Shown: positions 10,082 to 18,881 of the stretch, in pieces
How the letters are laid out: each line of letters opens with the position of its first letter
Numbering within the stretch: position 1 is the stretch's first letter
Source of the DNA: Clostridia bacterium
GTDB lineage: Bacteria; Bacillota; Clostridia; Oscillospirales; CAG-382
Length of the DNA: 38,143 bases
Assembly: GCA_017560145.1 (NCBI GenBank)
Contig: JAFYON010000024.1
Coordinates: 1-38,143, forward strand
Direction of reading: 5' to 3'
The notes under the pieces: generated by a model
The model's input: the letters and a program-made list of their open reading frames with translations, nothing else
Database searches by the model: none
Told to the model about the DNA's origin: nothing
Translations under genes and position numbers: made by a program

Positions 10082-10122
10082 AAAACTGCACTGTTCGGGG
10101 AAAGCCCGTCGGTGCAGTTTTT
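10082..10122. terminator. Bidirectional rho-independent terminator
   Basis: AAAACTGCAC (10082-10091) pairs with GTGCAGTTTT (10112-10121), with an inner CGGG/CCCG stem. T-rich tracts lie on both sides, so it can serve the glucan synthase gene (plus) and the small membrane protein gene (minus). Confidence 0.85.
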
Positions 10123-10139
10123 AAGTTGCTTTATATGGG

Positions 10140-10457
10140 TTAAGATTCTTTTTTGATATCGTATTTTCCGTTGCTTATATTTTCCTGCTCGCTTACCGAA
10201 ATAAACGCGAAAATATAGGACGAAAGAAGAATGCCAAGGTAAAAAAGCACGTATTTAAAAATCATATTTGCCGAAAATGACGAAAGTCCGCGCTCGATCA
10301 TCAGCGCAAAAAGAATCAACGCGATCATCAAAAGAACCGTCTTGAATAAATATAAGAACCGCATTCTCTTTTTGATAGTCAAAACGATCCACGCGACAAA
10401 ACAAACCAGGTTTACACCCGGTATGAATCTTAACACACGCTGAAGCTTAATAGACAT
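10140..10457 (-). CDS. Small integral membrane protein, unknown function
   Basis: A 105-residue protein that I do not recognise. It has a basic N-terminus, then three hydrophobic segments (about residues 12-28, 36-53 and 64-86) and a charged, soluble C-tail of about 18 residues. A good GAGGTGA ribosome site precedes the ATG, and a promoter with a 17-bp spacer lies upstream (10543-10571). The gene ends against the bidirectional terminator shared with the glucan synthase gene. The clean promoter, ribosome site and terminator make it likely to be real; no function can be inferred from its neighbours. Confidence 0.72.
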   Translation of the reverse strand: MSIKLQRVLRFIPGVNLVCFVAWIVLTIKKRMRFLYLFKTVLLMIALILFALMIERGLSSFSANMIFKYVLFYLGILLSSYIFAFISVSEQENISNGKYDIKKES

Positions 10458-10542
10458 TTCGTCACCTCAAAGATATAAATAAGAGGATATCGCGCGGAAC
10501 GTAAAGCTGTTAAAAAAATATTAAAAGAAAATTGCTATTATT

Positions 10543-10571
10543 ACTTTAACATATTAAAAATTTTAAGTCAA
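10543..10571 (-). promoter_or_regulatory. Promoter of the small membrane protein gene
   Basis: Minus-strand TTGACT (10566-10571), 17-bp spacer, TAAAGT (10543-10548). It lies about 85 bp upstream of the ATG at 10457. Confidence 0.6.
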
Positions 10572-10623
10572 GCCATTTTCGACAAGGGCAAGCAGAAAAA
10601 ATTAAACTATTTTCAAAAAACTG

Positions 10624-10652
10624 TTGCAAAAGATTTTTATTCGTGTTATAAT
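10624..10652 (+). promoter_or_regulatory. Promoter upstream of tRNA-Ser
   Basis: TTGCAA (10624-10629), 17-bp spacer, TATAAT (10647-10652). The predicted start is about 115 nt before the tRNA, so the primary transcript would include the hairpin-rich stretch at 10661-10728. Confidence 0.65.
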
Positions 10653-10660
10653 ATGCCTCG

Positions 10661-10728
10661 CGATGTTTGCAGATTGCGAACAATTATAAGTTTCGGATAC
10701 CGCAAACCGGACATAACGGGGCGCCCCG
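10661..10728 (+). other. Hairpin-rich non-coding stretch before tRNA-Ser
   Basis: Three consecutive inverted repeats occur in an otherwise AT-rich 317-bp gene-free gap: GTTTGC/GCGAAC (10665-10681), GTTTCGG/CCGcAAAC (10690-10707) and the perfect palindrome CGGGGCGCCCCG (10717-10728). They lie directly downstream of a good promoter and upstream of the tRNA. They could be a structured leader, a small RNA or tRNA-processing determinants. No open reading frame of note is present. Confidence 0.4.
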
Positions 10729-10774
10729 ATACTAAAGCACACAAAAAACGAAATGACACATATATTTAATATAC

Positions 10775-10863
10775 GCAGAGGTATCGAAGCGGTCATAACG
10801 GGGCTGACTCGAAATCAGTTTGTGGGAAACCACACGAGGGTTCGAATCCCTCCCTCTGCGCCA
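10775..10863 (+). tRNA. tRNA-Ser (anticodon CGA)
   Basis: The acceptor stem GCAGAGG (10775-10781) pairs with CCTCTGC, followed by discriminator G (10860) and an encoded CCA (10861-10863). The anticodon stem GCTGA/TCAGT encloses loop CTCGAAA, giving anticodon CGA. A long variable arm, TGTGG/CCACA, marks it as a serine tRNA. The T-arm is GAGGG TTCGAAT CCCTC. The 3' half doubles as the left attachment core of the island that follows. The gene is intact, as expected when an integrated element restores the tRNA 3' end. Confidence 0.95.
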
Positions 10864-10866
10864 AAA
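10808..10866 (+). repeat. Left attachment repeat (within tRNA-Ser)
   Basis: 59 bp from the anticodon loop to just past CCA. It is identical to 20731-20789 except for one base (A at 10817, G at 20740), and 49 bp (10818-10866) match without interruption. Being part of the intact tRNA next to the integrase end, it is read as the integrase-proximal attachment site. Confidence 0.9.
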
Positions 10867-10905
10867 ACCCTTGAAAACACTACGTTTTCAAGGGTTTTTT
10901 CTTTT
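10865..10905 (+). terminator. Terminator of tRNA-Ser
   Basis: AAACCCTTGAAAAC (10865-10878) pairs with GTTTTCAAGGGTTT and is followed by a T-run, immediately after the CCA. The displaced right copy of the tRNA end has its own, different terminator (20791-20819), as expected for an insertion that supplied a new 3' flank. Confidence 0.88.
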
Positions 10906-10949
10906 TATTTCGGTCATGAACGATAGTTTTTTGACACATCAAAAATCAA

Positions 10950-11196
10950 TTCTAAAATTAGAACCTCACATCCGAAACCCCTTGCGGCACAAGCGATTTC
11001 GGTTTTTTTAATTAAGCAATCATGCCAAATCTATTAGAACTTCACCTAATTCAAAAAATTTTATTATTCGGTCATAACTCAATCTCCAAAAAACATATCG
11101 TTACTTTGGAAGTTCTAACAGCGAAAACCCTTGAAATCTCTGACTTTTTCGGAATTTAAGTTCTAATAAAATCAGCAATTCTAACAACATTTCTAA
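10950..11196. repeat. TTCTAA/TTAGAA repeat cluster (candidate recombinase arm sites, left)
   Basis: TTCTAA or its complement occurs seven times in about 250 bp: 10950 and 10958 (forming the palindrome TTCTAAAATTAGAA), 11034, 11113, 11161, 11179 and 11191. The related 12-mer TCTAATAAAATC at 11162-11173 recurs exactly at 20558-20569 near the right end. Repeats of this kind between the core site and the integrase gene are where arm-type Int or Xis sites sit in lambda-like systems. The role is inferred. Confidence 0.5.
10972..11009 (+). terminator. Terminator-like hairpin in left island flank
   Basis: CCGAAA (10972-10977) pairs with TTTCGG (10997-11002), followed by seven T residues. It may be a second insulator behind the tRNA. 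The loop is long (19 nt), so this is a moderate call. Confidence 0.45.
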
Positions 11197-11756
11197 TCTG
11201 ATTTTTCTTCATTTGTGGTCTTCAAAAACTCACCCGCAAGCTTTCTAAACTCAGGAGTGATTTGAACCCTTGATAACATTTCCTTCGAAGAACAAAACTC
11301 TATAAAGCTCATCTTAACCAACACAAACCGTCGACCCATCTTTATGTATTGTATTTTTCCTTTATTACATAACTCACTCAATCGTTGTCGAGGCAAACCG
11401 GTCAATTCTGACACTCTGCGTATATATAAGGCATCAGGTTCATTCTTCCATCTATCAGTTAGAAATTCTCTGAATTTTATAATGTTAGCGTCTGACGGCT
11501 CTATTGACACCTTTGGCGGTATCCTGCCGAATTTACCTTTTAACGCAAGCGTTATATCGGTTTGTTCTAAAAGCTTCTTTAGTTTTCGCGCATGCTTCTT
11601 TTCGATTTTGTATCTATGTGTTTTCTTACCCGTGTCTATCGCAGGTATATATCTGTTTTCTAATAGGTATCTCATCTTTTTCTTTGAAACATGCAGATAT
11701 TTTGCCAATTCCTCGCCGCTAAAATATGCTTTATTTGTTTTTCTTTTTTTCTTCAT
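11193..11756 (-). CDS. Tandem winged-HTH (excisionase-like) DNA-binding protein
   Basis: A 187-residue, Lys/Arg-rich protein with two excisionase/MerR-like winged-helix segments. The first (about 10-52) reads SGEELAKYLHVSKKKMRYLL followed by a turn and a wing with HRYKIEK. The second (about 110-160) has RRVSELTGLPRQRLSELCN and a wing with GRRFVLVKMSFIEF. Its ATG overlaps the integrase stop as ATGA (11753-11756), so the two are translationally coupled. Family knowledge suggests a recombination directionality factor or an element regulator. Proteins with two such modules could bridge two neighbouring repeats, and the TTCTAA cluster starts directly at its 3' end. Function is inferred. Confidence 0.72.
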   Translation of the reverse strand: MKKKRKTNKAYFSGEELAKYLHVSKKKMRYLLENRYIPAIDTGKKTHRYKIEKKHARKLKKLLEQTDITLALKGKFGRIPPKVSIEPSDANIIKFREFLTDRWKNEPDALYIRRVSELTGLPRQRLSELCNKGKIQYIKMGRRFVLVKMSFIEFCSSKEMLSRVQITPEFRKLAGEFLKTTNEEKSD

Positions 11757-12310
11757 ATCTTTCCCTCGAAAACAGCAGTAATTACATCACTAACATTTTT
11801 TATACTTTTCATGTCAAGATGCGAATAAATATTCGCCGTGGTTGATATATCCGAATGTCCAAGAAAATTAGATACGTTTATTAAAGGCACCTGATTATTT
11901 ATAAGTATGCTCGCAAAGGTATGGCGCAAATCGTGAAAACGAATATGTCGCATTCCGTGCTTTTTCAATAGCGTGGCAAAATGACCTGTTACGTAGGATG
12001 GTTTTAAGAGCTCGCCTAATTGATTTACACATACGTAATCCTTAAAGTCTGTCGAATATCCGCTTTTGAACATAGCACGATATAAATCCTGCTTTTCTTT
12101 TTCGTTCTTCAACATATCGATTACCATAGGCGGCATATAGAGTTTTCTTCTGCTGGATTCGGTTTTCATTTCTTCAACAGCAGATAAAGCCTTTTTGCCT
12201 TGTTCATCAAATTCGGCAATTTTAGTGTCCAAGATAATTGAGTTATCTTCCCAATTAATCCTCGACCACCTCACACCTAACACCTCGCTTCTTCTTAACG
12301 AATTACGAAG
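11753..12310 (-). pseudogene. Tyrosine recombinase (integrase), N-terminally truncated
   Basis: The open frame gives the catalytic half of a phage-type tyrosine integrase. It begins at SLRRSEVLGVRW, which holds the box I Arg, and continues with HDLRHTFAS (box II HxLR), then LGHSDISTTANIYSH with the catalytic Tyr. The frame extends upstream of the GTG at 12283 to a stop at 12311-12313. No SAM-like core-binding or arm-binding N-terminal domain is found in the bases beyond, where full-length relatives have about 180-200 residues more. The break falls just before the box I Arg. Translation of the remnant from the GTG is possible but it would lack DNA-binding domains. It is coupled to the excisionase-like gene downstream. 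Confidence 0.82.
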
Positions 12311-12330
12311 TTAGTATACAACATTTCGAA

Positions 12331-12368
12331 GGCCCAAACTTCCCCAAGGGGTGAGTTTGGGCCTTTTT
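12331..12368 (+). terminator. Strong orphan terminator beside the integrase break
   Basis: GGCCCAAACT (12331-12340) pairs with AGTTTGGGCC (12354-12363), followed by TTTTT. The U-run is only on the plus strand, yet no plus-strand gene ends here. It may be the 3' end of a deleted gene at the junction that removed the integrase N-terminus, and it now insulates the Rhs gene. Confidence 0.85.
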
Positions 12369-12667
12369 ACATTGTCGAATAAGCGGAGAGTAGAAAACAA
12401 AAGAAACCGCGCAAAAACGCAATAAACAAGTCGCGCATACAACACCTTAATGTAAAAAATAAGCAATATTTCCAAAAAAGTTTTAAAAGATTAATAGACA
12501 AACCGGCAAGTAACGACATGTATATAATGAAAGGTCAAAAATGTCAAAATATGCTTGAAAAACGAAAAAACAAAAATTCGACAACTAAAAGGAGGGGTGT
12601 AAAAAATATGCGGTAAAATTAAAAAGTTTTTTGAGATTTGAAGAAACAACAACGGAGGAAATTTACA
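12369..12667 (+). promoter_or_regulatory. Rhs upstream leader region
   Basis: An AT-rich gap without a gene. TATAAT at 12523-12528 is the best -10 candidate, but no -35 lies at proper spacing (TAGACA at 12495-12500 is 22 bp away). A strong GGAGG at 12591-12595 precedes ATG CGG TAA (12608-12616), a two-codon ORF, before the true Rhs ribosome site (GGAGG just before 12668). The region may include the promoter and a translated leader; this is weakly supported. Confidence 0.35.
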
Positions 12668-15600
12668 ATGAAAAGAATCAAAACAACTCTCTCTTTTATT
12701 CTTAGCTTCGTGATGCTTCTTTGTTTCTTGCCTAATTCGGTTTTGGCGCAGATTGGAGAAGTGTTCACAAGCGAGGAAAACGGCGCTTTAACCGAATTGC
12801 CCGGTTCGGATACCGAGGTATACGTGCTCGGTGAAGTGACCGAAAACCGTACCGAAACCTCAAAGACCTTCCGTATGTCCGACGGCAGCTATGTTGCCGC
12901 AGATTACGGCAAACCTATTCACTTCGAAGACGAAAATGGTATATGGCAGGATTATGACAACACACTTGCCTTTACAGATACAGTTGCCTATGACACAGAT
13001 GATTTCGCCGGATTTATAAATACGGATTCGTATATATCCGTTAAGCTTGCGAATAATTCGAACGCGAACAATCTGTTAAAGATACAAAAAGATGATTACA
13101 AAATAAGCCTTCACCTTGTCGGAGCAAACAAGAGCAAAGCACTGGAGTTGCATCGCAATCAAGCCGAACCGACAAGCAGGGATATCGATTCGGTATCTGA
13201 ATTGACTCATTTTTCTTCCGGTGCAATATACAGAGATATTCTTCCCGATACCGACCTGGAGTATATTATCTACGGCAATTCGGTAAAGGAAAATATTATC
13301 GTCAAGGAAAAGGGCGATTCCTATGTATATAACTTCGAATTGAAGCTGAACGGACTTGTTCCCGCGCTTCGAAGCGACGGTTCCATCGCCCTGAACGATG
13401 AAGACACCGAAAAAACCGTGCTCGTAATCCCTAAGGGATATATGTACGATGCAAACGGTGAACGCTCCACCGATGTGAATTATTCAATCGTTTTCAAGAA
13501 CGGAAACAAATACACACTTACCGTTACCGCAGACGCAGAATGGATAAACGCCGATGAAAGAGCCTTTCCCGTTACGGTAGACCCGACGGTTAAAGGCTTT
13601 GAAAACGGAGCAGATACCGTTGACGCACCCATTTTCGAGGCTGACCCCACGTATAACGGATACGTCGACCACAGAACGTATGCAGGAATCGATTCGGATT
13701 ACGAACGCCAAACGCTTATTATGGCGGAAAGCCTTCCTGTGTTGCCGAAATCTGCGGTGATACTTAACGCCGTTTTGAATATAAAGCAGGAAAGCGTAAC
13801 CAACGGCGGTGCAACCGTTGCCGCAAGGAAAATCACAAGCACTTGGAGCTCATCGACTGTTAATTGGAACAACAAGCCGACGAGTGATACCGAAATACTT
13901 GACTACAAAACGCTTACCTCGGTTGAAAACGGAACTATCGTAAGCTGGGACGTAACGCGTGCGGCACAAGGCTGGTATTCGGGCAGTGTTAACTACGGCA
14001 TTCTTCTTTCCGCATACGACGACACCTTGACGGGATACGTAAGATTCTATTCGTCTGACTCGTCAAACAAGCCCGTGCTTCTCATTACCTATATGGACAC
14101 CAAGGGTATTGAAGGAATTTGGACCTATTCGACACAAGGCGGAGGAAGTGCCGGAACGGGATACGTGAACGGATTTAACGGCAATCTCGTGCTCGCACAC
14201 GGCGATATAACGACAAAGGGAGGAATACTTCCCATATCCGTTAGCCACGTATATAACAGTTTCCTTTCGGGAATGGAATTCACGTCAAACGGTTCCGATG
14301 TCAACGCGCCCATAACCGCATCGTACACAAATATGAAAATGGGCAAGGGCTTCAAGCTCAGTCTGCAAGAGACGCTCGTAAGCAAAGATATTGACGGAAC
14401 AGACTATTTCGTGTATAATGACGGTGACGGAACCGAGCATTATTATTACTTGGACGAAACGTTGAACAAATATATTGCCGAATCGGGCAATGGATTTGAA
14501 TTAACGGTCGGATCGAACGGAAACACGAAATACACAATAACCGACGAGCTCGGCAACAAAAAGTATTTTAATACCAACGGTTACGTTACAAGGATATTGG
14601 ACGTCCACGGCAATAAAAAGGAATTTGTATATAACTCCTCGAACCAACTCACGTCAGTTACCTCAACGACCAACGGTCAAACTACCGAAACACAATTAAC
14701 CCTTACCTATAACGCAAATGGCGCACTTTCGCGCATAACCGACGGATACGATACGAATAAATATATAGCATACTATTATTCAAGCGCCGTATCGGGCTCG
14801 TATTCGGCCGGATATTCGGGCTATCTTCGCAAGATTGAATATTTCAACGACGGTCAATCGCTCGGCTACAGCTTGTATAATTACAACGCCAACGGCTTGC
14901 TGACCGATACCTATGACAGCGTAACAGGATATAAGCTTAACTATACCTATACCGCTTATAACGGCAACCAAAGAGTTGCATCGGTAACCGAATCGGTAAA
15001 CGACACCAACGGTCAAACTGTCGGCTTTGAGTATGGCGATAAAACCTTCACCGTCCGCACAAGCGGCAAAGACGACGCATACGGCACAAGCGACGACCTT
15101 TTGACGACTTACGTGTTCGACGACCACGGCAAGGCAACAAGCGCTTACAGCACAGACATTCAGGGCAACGAGGTGTTCGGCGCTTCTTATGCCGAGTTTT
15201 ACCCAACCGACCCCGGCAATGAGAAAAACAACAAAATTAAAACAAGTGCCGTAAAAGGCATTACACATCAAAACTATTTCGTTGACGGCAATCTGGAAAC
15301 CGCATCGGGCTGGTCGAAGGATACGCTTAACGGCGGAAGCGCAACGTATACAAGCGAAAGCACCCTGTTCGGCAACAAGGCGATGAAGCTTGCCACAACT
15401 GATGCCGAAGGACATGCGATGTACTTTCGCTTCTTCAACATCCCCGAACCGGGCACCTACACCCTTTCGGCGTACGTCAAAACCGTTAACGTAACAGGCG
15501 ACGGCGGCTTGTCGGTCAACCTCGACGGCACCTCGAGCGAAACCTTAAGAGGCACGACCAACACGGCGATAAACAACGGCTGGCGCAGAATAAGCATAAC

Positions 15601-18600
15601 AAAAATGTTTGCATCCGCAGGCAGCTATAGCGTCGACGCCCGCTTGGAAGATGCAAGCGGTACCGCTTATATCGATTGCATCCAGCTCGAAAAGAGCGAA
15701 ACCCCTTCGGACTTCAACTTTGTCGATAACGGCGGCTTTGAGGCTATACGTAAATGGTCGGGAAGCTATACGCTCGTAAGCGGTAAAATAGGCTCCTACG
15801 GCGCAAAGCTTAATGGCAACCCCACTGCGCAAAACCGTTTAAGCCAGACAATACCCGTTAACGCTCCGCTTAATACGACGTTTATGCTCTCGGGCTGGGC
15901 AAAGGCAAACTCGGTCGACGTTTCGAAAGATGACCGAAAATTCGGCTTGCTCGCAACCCTTAATTATTCCGACGGCACGTCGAACGAGCAATACGTGTCC
16001 TTCAACGCGGATAACGTTAATTGGCAGTATGCAACGCTCGCAATCGTACCCAACCCCGATAATACTGCCGCAACGGTCGACAGTATAACTATTTCTGTCT
16101 GCTACGATCACAACGCAAATACCGCAATCTTTGACGATATCGCCCTTACTGTCGAGCCTTCGCAAACCTACGTCTATGACGACGAGGGCAATATTGAATC
16201 CGCCAAGGATGCAGAAGGCAACGAAAGTCTTCTCGAATACGTCAACGACGTTGACCTCGAAAGCTATACCGCACCCACCAACGAAAAATACGATTATTCC
16301 TACGTTGACGGTACCCACGATGTAAAGAGTGTAACAAGAACCTCAGGCGATATAACTCAAACGCTCGATTACGGCTATGATAGCTTCGGTCACGTTACCT
16401 CAACCGTTCTTTCGGCTTCCGGCACGAACGATAAAATAACCTCGTCGGCGACCTATACCGAAGACGGCAACTATCTCGCGTCCTCGACCAACCAGCTCGG
16501 CAAGGTAACGAATTATAACTACGATACCGTTACCAAACTGTTAAAATACGTCGAAAACGCAAATTCGGTAAGAACAGCGTATGTTTACGATGAATTTGAA
16601 CACACCGAAAAGGTATATCTCGATTCCGATGAGGATGGCATTGCCGATACAGCAGAAGCTCAGGTATCCTACCTCTACGCAAGCGGACGTCTTTCGGGTA
16701 TCGATACCAAAACGACCGATTATTCCCTTACCTACGATGCTTTCGGCAATATTCTTACAATAAAAGCAGGAAATAACACGCTTGCAACGTATGAATATGC
16801 CGCAAACAACGGTAAGCTATTAAAGCTCACCTACGGTAACGGCGATTACGAGGAATATATCTACGATTCACTCGACCGCCTTGTCAGTGTGAAGTTCAAC
16901 GGCACCGTTGAATATACTTTAATATACGATGCAAACGGCAGATTGTATTCAATGACCGAGGGAACAACCACCCACGTATATGAATACGATTCGCTTGACC
17001 GTTTGATTAGAGCATACCAAAAGGACGAAAACGGCATTATTGTCGCGGTTGAGAATACCTATGACGAGCTCGGTCGCGCAAAGGGTTCGTCTTACGCAAT
17101 TGGCGATAAAACGATGGAATATTCGGTAACTTACAAGACCGATTCAAACCTTGTTTCTTCGCTTAGTATGCCCGATGCAAGCGAAGGTTCGCAAATGTCT
17201 TGCATAGATTATACCTACGATAACTTCGACCGTTTGACCGAAAAGGTAATCTCTATGTCCTCGATGGTCGATTTGTCCGAGGAATATTCGTATTATAACT
17301 ATACGGGCGCAGACGGAAAAAGGCATACAACCTCACTTGTATCGTCAATTGCACTCAGAAGCACCAACGATAGCGGATATAACGTCTTATATACTTACAC
17401 ATACGATAACTTGGGCAATATAACCGACGTTTGTATAGAAGGCATCCCTATAGAGCATTACGAGTATGATGCTCTCGGTCAGTTGATTCGTGCGGATAGT
17501 TTAGAAGCAAACAGCACTGTATTATACCAATACGACAAAGCGGGTAATATTCGTTATACGTCTGTAATGCCGTATACGTCGGCACCGTCGGCAAATATAG
17601 CGTTTGCCGAAGGCTCGATATTGTCCTATGGTTATTCCACTTCCTCTTGGGGCGATTTGCTTACGTCCTATGGCGGAACGTCTATTTCCTACGACGCAAT
17701 AGGTAATCCGACCAATTGGATGAATGCAAACAACCTTACTTGGGAAGCAAGAGAGCTTCAGTCCCTAAGCGTAACCGGCGGTCCTTCCGTTTCGTTTGAG
17801 TATAATTTCGACGGTATTCGCACCAAAAAGACCGTTGGCGGTTCTGTAATCCATAACTATACTCTTGACGGCACGAAGATAATAAGAGAAACGGTTACAA
17901 ACAACGGTGCTGCTTTCTATGATTTCTATTACCTCTATGATGAATCCGGTTCGGTAATTGGCTTTATCTATAACAATAACTACTACTATTACCAAAAGAA
18001 CCTACAAGGTGACGTAATACGAATCCTTAATTATAGTGGTAATGTCGTTGTTGAATACACCTTCGATGCTTGGGGTAAGGTTCTTTCGGTTAGCGGTTCT
18101 CTTGCAAGCACGATAGGACAATACAACCCGTTCAGATATAGGTCGTATTACTACGATACCGAAACAGGATTCTATTACCTGCAAAGCAGATATTACGACC
18201 CCGTTGTAGGACGATTTCTCAATGCGGACCACCCCGAATTAGTCGGAGCAAACGGAGGAATACAAGGATATAACTTATTTGCATATTGTAATAATAATCC
18301 TGCAAATTGCGAAGATTCTCTTGGCGGTTTTTTAGAATGGATAAAAAATAAGATAAAATCTTATGTGAAAAATGTTGCCAAACCAGCATTAGATATGCTA
18401 CAAGAAAATCTTAAGAACAAAGAATTCACATATTCTAGCGGTGTAAATTTGAGTGGTTCTCCAAGCGTATCCAGCTTCAATTGCCAAATTGGCTTTGCTA
18501 TGGATTCGAATGGAGATGTAGCTGTTCAAACTACATTTGGCGGCGGATTCACCACGGGCTCTCCAGGAGCGTCCATTACAGCGTATCAAACGGTTACTAA

Positions 18601-18880
18601 TGCGCCAAATATTGATAAACTAAATGGCGGCAGTTATCAAATTGGTGGTTCGGCTGGGGCTATAATATATGGTGTTCCTGTTTCAGCGGGTGGCGATTTG
18701 AATATTATTCCTGACAAAGACTTGGATAACACATATTATGGTGTTACAACAAATGTTGGTTTTGGAACTCCAGGTGCTGAATTTCATGTTGAATGGAGTG
18801 AAACAACAACTCAGAACCATACGCGTTTCAATGTATTTGAAGCGGCCAAACGTGTTTATTCATGGATTATGGAGTGGTAA
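12668..18880 (+). CDS. Secreted Rhs/YD-repeat polymorphic toxin-like protein
   Basis: A 2,070-residue WapA-like protein. Residues 1-28 are a Sec signal peptide ending SVLA-Q. A DNRLRE-type domain follows (about 317-475). Rhs sequence begins near 509 (VSHVYNS). Two tandem carbohydrate-binding-like beta-sandwich modules lie at about 869-1012 and 1013-1167 (each with an NGGFE/DGNLE-type start and a Q/I-Q-L-E or F-D-D-I-A-L end). Many YD repeats such as YDANGRLYS and YDSLDRL run to about 1815. The Rhs-associated core with YYLQSRYYDPVVGRFLNAD is at about 1834-1853. A unique Gly-rich tip covers about 1885-2070. The start at 12668 has GGAGG 9 nt upstream and a signal peptide; the TTG at 12638 does not fit. 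Rhs shells encapsulate and deliver C-terminal effectors; the effector activity here is unknown. The tip region is more AT-rich than the shell. Confidence 0.9.
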   Translation: MKRIKTTLSFILSFVMLLCFLPNSVLAQIGEVFTSEENGALTELPGSDTEVYVLGEVTENRTETSKTFRMSDGSYVAADYGKPIHFEDENGIWQDYDNTLAFTDTVAYDTDDFAGFINTDSYISVKLANNSNANNLLKIQKDDYKISLHLVGANKSKALELHRNQAEPTSRDIDSVSELTHFSSGAIYRDILPDTDLEYIIYGNSVKENIIVKEKGDSYVYNFELKLNGLVPALRSDGSIALNDEDTEKTVLVIPKGYMYDANGERSTDVNYSIVFKNGNKYTLTVTADAEWINADERAFPVTVDPTVKGFENGADTVDAPIFEADPTYNGYVDHRTYAGIDSDYERQTLIMAESLPVLPKSAVILNAVLNIKQESVTNGGATVAARKITSTWSSSTVNWNNKPTSDTEILDYKTLTSVENGTIVSWDVTRAAQGWYSGSVNYGILLSAYDDTLTGYVRFYSSDSSNKPVLLITYMDTKGIEGIWTYSTQGGGSAGTGYVNGFNGNLVLAHGDITTKGGILPISVSHVYNSFLSGMEFTSNGSDVNAPITASYTNMKMGKGFKLSLQETLVSKDIDGTDYFVYNDGDGTEHYYYLDETLNKYIAESGNGFELTVGSNGNTKYTITDELGNKKYFNTNGYVTRILDVHGNKKEFVYNSSNQLTSVTSTTNGQTTETQLTLTYNANGALSRITDGYDTNKYIAYYYSSAVSGSYSAGYSGYLRKIEYFNDGQSLGYSLYNYNANGLLTDTYDSVTGYKLNYTYTAYNGNQRVASVTESVNDTNGQTVGFEYGDKTFTVRTSGKDDAYGTSDDLLTTYVFDDHGKATSAYSTDIQGNEVFGASYAEFYPTDPGNEKNNKIKTSAVKGITHQNYFVDGNLETASGWSKDTLNGGSATYTSESTLFGNKAMKLATTDAEGHAMYFRFFNIPEPGTYTLSAYVKTVNVTGDGGLSVNLDGTSSETLRGTTNTAINNGWRRISITKMFASAGSYSVDARLEDASGTAYIDCIQLEKSETPSDFNFVDNGGFEAIRKWSGSYTLVSGKIGSYGAKLNGNPTAQNRLSQTIPVNAPLNTTFMLSGWAKANSVDVSKDDRKFGLLATLNYSDGTSNEQYVSFNADNVNWQYATLAIVPNPDNTAATVDSITISVCYDHNANTAIFDDIALTVEPSQTYVYDDEGNIESAKDAEGNESLLEYVNDVDLESYTAPTNEKYDYSYVDGTHDVKSVTRTSGDITQTLDYGYDSFGHVTSTVLSASGTNDKITSSATYTEDGNYLASSTNQLGKVTNYNYDTVTKLLKYVENANSVRTAYVYDEFEHTEKVYLDSDEDGIADTAEAQVSYLYASGRLSGIDTKTTDYSLTYDAFGNILTIKAGNNTLATYEYAANNGKLLKLTYGNGDYEEYIYDSLDRLVSVKFNGTVEYTLIYDANGRLYSMTEGTTTHVYEYDSLDRLIRAYQKDENGIIVAVENTYDELGRAKGSSYAIGDKTMEYSVTYKTDSNLVSSLSMPDASEGSQMSCIDYTYDNFDRLTEKVISMSSMVDLSEEYSYYNYTGADGKRHTTSLVSSIALRSTNDSGYNVLYTYTYDNLGNITDVCIEGIPIEHYEYDALGQLIRADSLEANSTVLYQYDKAGNIRYTSVMPYTSAPSANIAFAEGSILSYGYSTSSWGDLLTSYGGTSISYDAIGNPTNWMNANNLTWEARELQSLSVTGGPSVSFEYNFDGIRTKKTVGGSVIHNYTLDGTKIIRETVTNNGAAFYDFYYLYDESGSVIGFIYNNNYYYYQKNLQGDVIRILNYSGNVVVEYTFDAWGKVLSVSGSLASTIGQYNPFRYRSYYYDTETGFYYLQSRYYDPVVGRFLNADHPELVGANGGIQGYNLFAYCNNNPANCEDSLGGFLEWIKNKIKSYVKNVAKPALDMLQENLKNKEFTYSSGVNLSGSPSVSSFNCQIGFAMDSNGDVAVQTTFGGGFTTGSPGASITAYQTVTNAPNIDKLNGGSYQIGGSAGAIIYGVPVSAGGDLNIIPDKDLDNTYYGVTTNVGFGTPGAEFHVEWSETTTQNHTRFNVFEAAKRVYSWIMEW
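18323..18880 (+). other. Variable C-terminal tip of the Rhs protein (putative toxin domain)
   Basis: Residues about 1885-2070 follow the Rhs core and the NNNPANCEDSLGG boundary. The tip starts with an amphipathic helix region (EWIKNKIKSYVKNVAKPALD), then becomes beta-rich and Gly/Ser/Thr-rich. It contains two related segments: TTFGGGFTTGSPGASI and TTNVGFGTPGAEFHV, each followed by a Thr-rich strand. No catalytic signature of known nuclease, deaminase, ART or NADase tips is visible. The partner gene directly downstream encodes a two-TM membrane protein, which would fit a membrane-acting effector. Function is inference only. Confidence 0.6.
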
Positions 18881-18881
18881 T

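Noticed and set aside
10950-11196. CRISPR array
   Set aside because: The repeats are 6-7 bp, irregularly spaced and in both orientations; no CRISPR-length repeats occur anywhere in the window.
12638-12667. Upstream TTG start for the Rhs gene
   Set aside because: It would place a basic stretch before the signal peptide and put the GGAGG ribosome site inside the gene; ATG 12668 fits better.
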